Source: an uncultured Pseudomonadales bacterium (lineage in GTDB: Bacteria; Pseudomonadota; Gammaproteobacteria; Pseudomonadales; Pseudohongiellaceae). Taken from it: a DNA stretch of 47,022 nucleotides. The position numbers were made by a program, and so were the translations under genes. Position 1 is the stretch's first letter, and every line of letters starts with the position of its first letter. Location: NCBI GenBank assembly GCA_905478195.1, contig CAJQHM010000049.1:1-47022 (forward strand), written 5' to 3'. This document shows, piece after piece, positions 43,174 through 47,022 of the stretch. A model generated the notes under the pieces. That model did no database searches and was not told where the DNA came from. It saw only the letters and a list, made by a program, of their open reading frames with translations.

Positions 43174-44421
43174 ATGGACTATTTCAATTACAAAGGTGAT
43201 GCGCTCTACGCGGAAGAACTGGCCGTTGCCGATATCGCGAAACAGCACGGCACGCCATGCTTCATTTATTCTCGAGCTACCCTTGAGCGGCACTACAGAG
43301 CCTACGAACAGGCGCTTTCCGGGCTGCCCAATATGATTTGCTATGCGGTCAAGGCGAACTCCAACCTGGCGGTGTTAGATGTTCTGGCTCGCATGGGAGC
43401 TGGCTTCGATATTGTCTCCGGTGGCGAGCTTAGTCGCGTGCTACAGGCAGGCGGCGATCCGGCGAAAGTTATCTTCTCCGGCCTAGGCAAGACCGTAGCC
43501 GAGATTGAACAGGCTCTTAAGGCCAATATCCTCTGTTTTAACGTCGAATCCGAGGCAGAGCTTAGCCGCCTGAACGAAGTGGCGATTCGGCTGGGTCTGC
43601 CCGCTTCCATATCCGTGCGAGTGAATCCTGATGTAGATGCCGGTACCCATCCGTATATATCCACAGGCCTGAAGGAGAACAAGTTCGGCATATCAACGGA
43701 CCGCGCGCTTGAAGTCTACAGGACGGCTGCGCAGCTGGAAGGCATCAAGGTAGCAGGCATAGACTGCCATATCGGATCACAGCTTACCTCGGTGGAGCCG
43801 TATCTTGATGCGATCGATAGATTGCTCGCCATGGTTGACCATCTCAACGAAGAAGGCATCAGCCTCAATCACTTCGATATGGGCGGCGGCTTAGGAGTGA
43901 GCTACGGCGCCGAGAATCCTCCACTGCCCCGTGATTTGATAGCGGCGGTAAAGGGTCGCTTTGCTGACCGCGGACTTACGCTGATGGTTGAGCCGGGGCG
44001 CTCTATCGCTGCCAATGCTGGCATCTTCGTTACCCGAGTCGAGTATATTAAGAATACCGAACACAAGAACTTCGCGATTGTAGACGGAGCTATGAACGAC
44101 CTCTTGAGACCCGCGCTCTACAGCGCCTGGCAGGAGATCATTCCGGTGATTAAGCGGGAGGGCGACGCGCTTAACTATGACGTCGTTGGACCGATTTGCG
44201 AATCGGCCGATTTCCTTGGCAAGGACCGAGAGCTGGTAGTGACTGCAAACGATCTATTGGCAGTGCGCTCCGCCGGTGCCTATGGCTTCGTAATGAGTTC
44301 AAACTACAATACGCGCCCGCGAGTTGCGGAAATCATGGTCGATGGCTCTATCGCGCACCTTGTTAGACGGCGCGAAGTTTTAGAAGACCTACTCGAACTG
44401 GAGACATGCCTGCCAAGCTGA
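43174..44421 (+). CDS. lysA: diaminopimelate decarboxylase
   Basis: This 415-residue PLP enzyme makes lysine from meso-diaminopimelate. The PLP lysine is K60 in I-C-Y-A-V-K-A-N-S-N. Other motifs are G-A-G-F-D-I-V-S-G-G-E-L, H-I-G-S-Q at ~200, the phosphate-binding G-G-G-L-G-V near 240, E-P-G-R-S at ~275, and the substrate-site G-P-I-C-E-S-A-D-F. Length matches the family (415 in P. aeruginosa). It is in operon with lptM upstream and dapF downstream. Confidence 0.97.
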   Translation: MDYFNYKGDALYAEELAVADIAKQHGTPCFIYSRATLERHYRAYEQALSGLPNMICYAVKANSNLAVLDVLARMGAGFDIVSGGELSRVLQAGGDPAKVIFSGLGKTVAEIEQALKANILCFNVESEAELSRLNEVAIRLGLPASISVRVNPDVDAGTHPYISTGLKENKFGISTDRALEVYRTAAQLEGIKVAGIDCHIGSQLTSVEPYLDAIDRLLAMVDHLNEEGISLNHFDMGGGLGVSYGAENPPLPRDLIAAVKGRFADRGLTLMVEPGRSIAANAGIFVTRVEYIKNTEHKNFAIVDGAMNDLLRPALYSAWQEIIPVIKREGDALNYDVVGPICESADFLGKDRELVVTANDLLAVRSAGAYGFVMSSNYNTRPRVAEIMVDGSIAHLVRRREVLEDLLELETCLPS

Positions 44422-44429
44422 GTCAAATT

Positions 44430-45272
44430 ATGGATATTCACTTTACAAAGATGCATGGCCTGGGCAACGACTTCATTGTGCTGAATAATCTAGACAATGA
44501 ATATAGCCTGAGCACGGAACAGATCTCACTGCTCGGGAATCGACACTTCGGCATTGGTTTCGATCAATTACTGGTAATTGAGTCAGCCGCAGAGGCAGAT
44601 ATCGATTTCAGCTATCGCATCTTCAATATCGACGGGCAGGAAGCCGAGCACTGTGGCAATGGTGCCCGCTGCTTCGCTAAATATGTAACAGACAAGGGCC
44701 TGACCGACAAGGACAGTATCGTAGTAAAGACGGTCAATCGACTGCTCACACTGACAATAAGCGACAATGGCCAGGTGCGTGTCGACATGGAAGCGCCGGT
44801 GTTCGAGCCGAGTGACATTCCCTTTTTCACTAGCAGCGATGCCGTAGTGCATTCTCGCCAACTCATTGTTTCGGGTAATTCAGTGTCAGTAGATTTCTGC
44901 GCCTTGTCCATGGGTAATCCCCACGCCGTAATTAGAGTTGAAGACCTAAGCAAAACAGCCGTAAAAGAGATAGGGGCAGCTCTTGGTTCACATCCGGATT
45001 TCCCCGAAGGTTGTAATGTGGGTTTCATGCAACTGTTAGATAGAAAGTCTATTGAATTACGCGTCTATGAGCGCGGCGCTGGCGAGACACTAGCCTGCGG
45101 CACTGGGGCCTGTGCGGCGGTAGTGGCCGGTTGCTTACAGGGTCTGTTAGATGATACCGTCAGGGTCAAATTGCGCGGCGGCGAACTTATTATTCAATGG
45201 CTCGGAATCGGTTCTCCCGTCTTTATGACAGGACCAGCCACTACAGTTTATGAGGGGACAATTCAGATATGA
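44430..45272 (+). CDS. dapF: diaminopimelate epimerase
   Basis: This 280-residue, PLP-independent racemase interconverts LL- and meso-diaminopimelate. The catalytic cysteines are C75 (E-H-C-G-N-G-A-R-C) and C223 (A-C-G-T-G-A-C), and the conserved start is F-T-K-M-H-G-L-G-N-D-F. ATG 44430 starts the conserved sequence 8 nt after the lysA stop; ATG 44406 would overlap lysA and add 8 residues. It is followed with an ATGA overlap by the DUF484 gene, the usual order. Confidence 0.97.
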   Translation: MDIHFTKMHGLGNDFIVLNNLDNEYSLSTEQISLLGNRHFGIGFDQLLVIESAAEADIDFSYRIFNIDGQEAEHCGNGARCFAKYVTDKGLTDKDSIVVKTVNRLLTLTISDNGQVRVDMEAPVFEPSDIPFFTSSDAVVHSRQLIVSGNSVSVDFCALSMGNPHAVIRVEDLSKTAVKEIGAALGSHPDFPEGCNVGFMQLLDRKSIELRVYERGAGETLACGTGACAAVVAGCLQGLLDDTVRVKLRGGELIIQWLGIGSPVFMTGPATTVYEGTIQI

Positions 45273-45994
45273 ACAGCGATAATTCGGCAGCTGAAAAAAT
45301 TGAGACCGAGAGCAGCAACAAGCTCTCCCCAGATGACGTAGCCAGCTATCTGAAAACTAACCCCGATTTTTTTATTGAGCAAGAAGACTTGCTCGCAGAT
45401 CTTTCGCTTCCACATGAAAGCGGCAATGCTATTTCTTTATTAGAACGACAAGTTACTATCTTAAGAGATCGAGGAATCGACGCACGACAAAAACTGAATA
45501 ACCTCCTTGAGAATGCACGCAATAACGATCAGCTTTTTGATACAACGCGTAATTTGGTATTAGCCCTACTCCGAGCGAAAGACATTACTGAGATTGCCGA
45601 TGTTGCTCAAGATCAATTGTCCAATCAAGCAAACATCGATTCCTGCGAGGTCATAATGGTCGCTAGGCAGGGACTAAAAGTTTCCGACTCGGTACGACTC
45701 GAAGCTGAAGACAATCTTAAAGAACGATTTGCCGATGTATTTCGCCTGAAACGAACTCACTGCGGCCCGATAGGCAAGGAACAGACTCAATACCTCTTCC
45801 CTGCCAGTGACAACAACATCAAGTCAACGGCACTGTGTCCTGTAATAAGTAATGGCGAGGTGTTAGCACTGATCGCGTTTGGAAATAACTCTGACAACTA
45901 TTTCAATGTGAATCTGGACACCCTGTTTCTCGATTTTATTGGTCATGTAGTCGGCGCTGTCCTCGACAAGCAACTAAGCGAAACCGCACAGTAA
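45269..45994 (+). CDS. DUF484 family protein (GAF-like)
   Basis: This 241-residue protein has the DUF484 N-terminus (V-A-S-Y-L-K-T-N-P-D-F-F, L-S-L-P-H-E-S-G-N-A-I-S-L-L-E-R-Q), a short coiled coil (~65-95), and a GAF-like C-terminal domain ending L-D-F-I-G-H-V-V-G. Function is unknown. It is normally encoded between dapF and xerC; here dapF precedes it with a 4-nt overlap, but xerC does not follow. Confidence 0.88.
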   Translation: MNSDNSAAEKIETESSNKLSPDDVASYLKTNPDFFIEQEDLLADLSLPHESGNAISLLERQVTILRDRGIDARQKLNNLLENARNNDQLFDTTRNLVLALLRAKDITEIADVAQDQLSNQANIDSCEVIMVARQGLKVSDSVRLEAEDNLKERFADVFRLKRTHCGPIGKEQTQYLFPASDNNIKSTALCPVISNGEVLALIAFGNNSDNYFNVNLDTLFLDFIGHVVGAVLDKQLSETAQ

Positions 45995-46035
45995 ACTCTT
46001 TGGCGTGCCATGGGGCTTGAGCAGAGGTTGTCTGT

Positions 46036-47022
46036 ATGTCTACTGAAAGTCCAGCTGAAAGTTACAATCAGGTTTCAATAATCTGCCGAACTCTCGGTCG
46101 TGCCGAACTACAGCAGGCGCTTCAGTCCATTGCAGCACAATCCTATTCCAATATAGAAATCGTTCTGGTGGATGCCGCAGGTAGCAATGCACTCGACTTT
46201 GCAGGCGCCACTGGCGACCGGCCAGTTGAATTAGTGACTACCGGAAAGCCTCTCAGCCGTTCGCAGGCGGCGAATGCAGGACTGGATGCAGCCCATGGTA
46301 AATACATTCAATTTCTGGACGATGACGACTGGATCGCACCGGATCACATCAGTCAGCTACTTGCCACGTTAGAAGGCCGCAACGAGTTTGGCGCAGTCTA
46401 TAGCAGCACTCAGAAGACCGATGCAGCGGGCGGATCGCTAGACTATGTGTTCAGAGAAGACTTCGATCCTATTCTATTGATGCGAGACAATTATATTCCG
46501 ATACACGCTATCCTTTTCGATAGCGCCTTGTTGCACAAAGGCTGCCGCTTCGATGAGGCCTTCGATATCTATGAAGACTGGGATTTCTGGATACAACTCA
46601 GTCAGCACACAAGCTTTAAACATGTCGATGTGATTACGGCGTTCTATAGAGAGGGCGGCGACTCTGATACTGCAGTTGCAGATGTAAGCGTGCGCTATCA
46701 GGCAGACAACGACCTAGGAAAGGCCCGCGCCGCGATCTTCGAGAAGTGGCTGCCCCAGTGGACCGGCGAGAAGGTAAACGCACTCATCGGCCAACTCGAC
46801 CAGTCGGCTCTGCTGATGGAGCAAGACGCTCAGATTCACGCAGAACTGAAGAGGAATGCCGAGCTACAGCATGAAGTTAACAAAAGAGGTATGCAGATAA
46901 ATGAACTCGACCAACAGATTGCAGAGTCTAGATCGCAACTGGATCAGCTACAAACTCATAGTGAACAACAAGCGCAGCATATCTCCCAACAGACCAAGCA
47001 TATCTCCCAACAGACCAAGCAT
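46036..47022 (+). CDS. family 2 glycosyltransferase with C-terminal coiled coil, truncated by the window end
   Basis: The frame is open from ATG 46036 to the end of the window (329 codons, no stop). Residues ~12-230 form a GT-A fold: V-S-I-I-C-R-T-L, A-A-Q-S-Y-S-N-I-E-I-V-L-V-D, S-R-S-Q-A-A-N-A-G-L-D-A-A-H-G-K-Y, the metal/nucleotide-sugar motif F-L-D-D-D-D-W (D95-D98), and Y-E-D-W-D-F-W in the acceptor region. From ~255 the sequence becomes a Q/E/L-rich coiled coil ending in exact heptad copies of H-I-S-Q-Q-T-K. It probably adds sugars to a surface polysaccharide or protein. It replaces xerC at this locus. AGAGG lies about 9 nt before the ATG. Confidence 0.8.
   Translation, partial: MSTESPAESYNQVSIICRTLGRAELQQALQSIAAQSYSNIEIVLVDAAGSNALDFAGATGDRPVELVTTGKPLSRSQAANAGLDAAHGKYIQFLDDDDWIAPDHISQLLATLEGRNEFGAVYSSTQKTDAAGGSLDYVFREDFDPILLMRDNYIPIHAILFDSALLHKGCRFDEAFDIYEDWDFWIQLSQHTSFKHVDVITAFYREGGDSDTAVADVSVRYQADNDLGKARAAIFEKWLPQWTGEKVNALIGQLDQSALLMEQDAQIHAELKRNAELQHEVNKRGMQINELDQQIAESRSQLDQLQTHSEQQAQHISQQTKHISQQTKH
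46978..47022 (+). repeat. 21-bp in-frame tandem repeat at the window end
   Basis: Two exact 21-bp units, 46978-46998 and 46999-47019 (CATATCTCCCAACAGACCAAG), are followed by CAT of a third. Each encodes the heptad H-I-S-Q-Q-T-K within the glycosyltransferase coiled coil. The array is cut by the window, so the copy number is unknown. Confidence 0.85.

Noticed and set aside
46978-47022. CRISPR-like direct repeats
   Set aside because: The 21-bp units are contiguous without spacers and keep the reading frame of a coiled coil.

Overview
The window reads as chromosome of a gammaproteobacterium of intermediate G+C. Blocks that support this are hemC-hemD-hemX-hemY, trxA-rho-ubiD, lptM-lysA-dapF-DUF484, gshA next to dsbB, yrfG-hslR, and a Pseudomonas-type, Asp-rich porphobilinogen synthase. 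No rRNA, tRNA, phage, insertion sequence or CRISPR array was seen. The genus is not determined; a marine Cellvibrionales/Pseudohongiella-like lineage is a guess.

Layout. 0.1-1.4 kb: a DsbA/FrnE-type thioredoxin-fold gene whose first active-site codon is UGA (U-P-W-C), read here as a selenoprotein with a bSECIS-like hairpin just downstream, overlapping by 4 nt a short-chain-dehydrogenase-fold gene carrying the signature motifs of halohydrin dehalogenases. 1.5-5.3 kb, opposite strand: CoA-transferase family III (Mct-like), MaoC-type hydratase and a long acyl-CoA dehydrogenase (Mcd-like), together resembling a C5-dicarboxyl-CoA (methylsuccinyl/mesaconyl/citramalyl-CoA) route. 5.5-12 kb: ThpR, two GNAT acetyltransferases, a hybrid histidine kinase interrupted by an in-frame amber codon, a secreted serine hydrolase with an SxxR motif, CysQ. 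12.2-24.4 kb: mostly housekeeping (YrfG, HslR, GshA, DsbB, a TVP38-FAD disulfide oxidoreductase fusion, HemB, TrxA, Rho, UbiD) followed by two envelope genes. 24.4-27.1 kb: small or less conserved genes, a DUF2306 membrane protein with a large inverted repeat over its ribosome binding site, and a membrane-anchored AraC regulator. 27.3-33.5 kb: heme genes divergent from ridA-argH. 33.5-38.9 kb: HtrA-like protease, YheS ABC-F protein, an OmpR-type two-component pair. 38.9-42.6 kb: a Gld-like ABC exporter. 43-46 kb: lptM-lysA-dapF-DUF484, then a family 2 glycosyltransferase running off the end into a heptad repeat in place of the xerC gene often found there.

Main points: the UGA-containing DsbA-like gene and its translational coupling to a probable halohydrin dehalogenase are the best candidates for something little described. 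The Mcd/Mct/MaoC operon is a coherent metabolic module. Thiol chemistry recurs in the window (selenoprotein, GshA, DsbB, TrxA, FAD disulfide oxidoreductase). All functional calls come from reading the sequence and recalling families; no database search was run.
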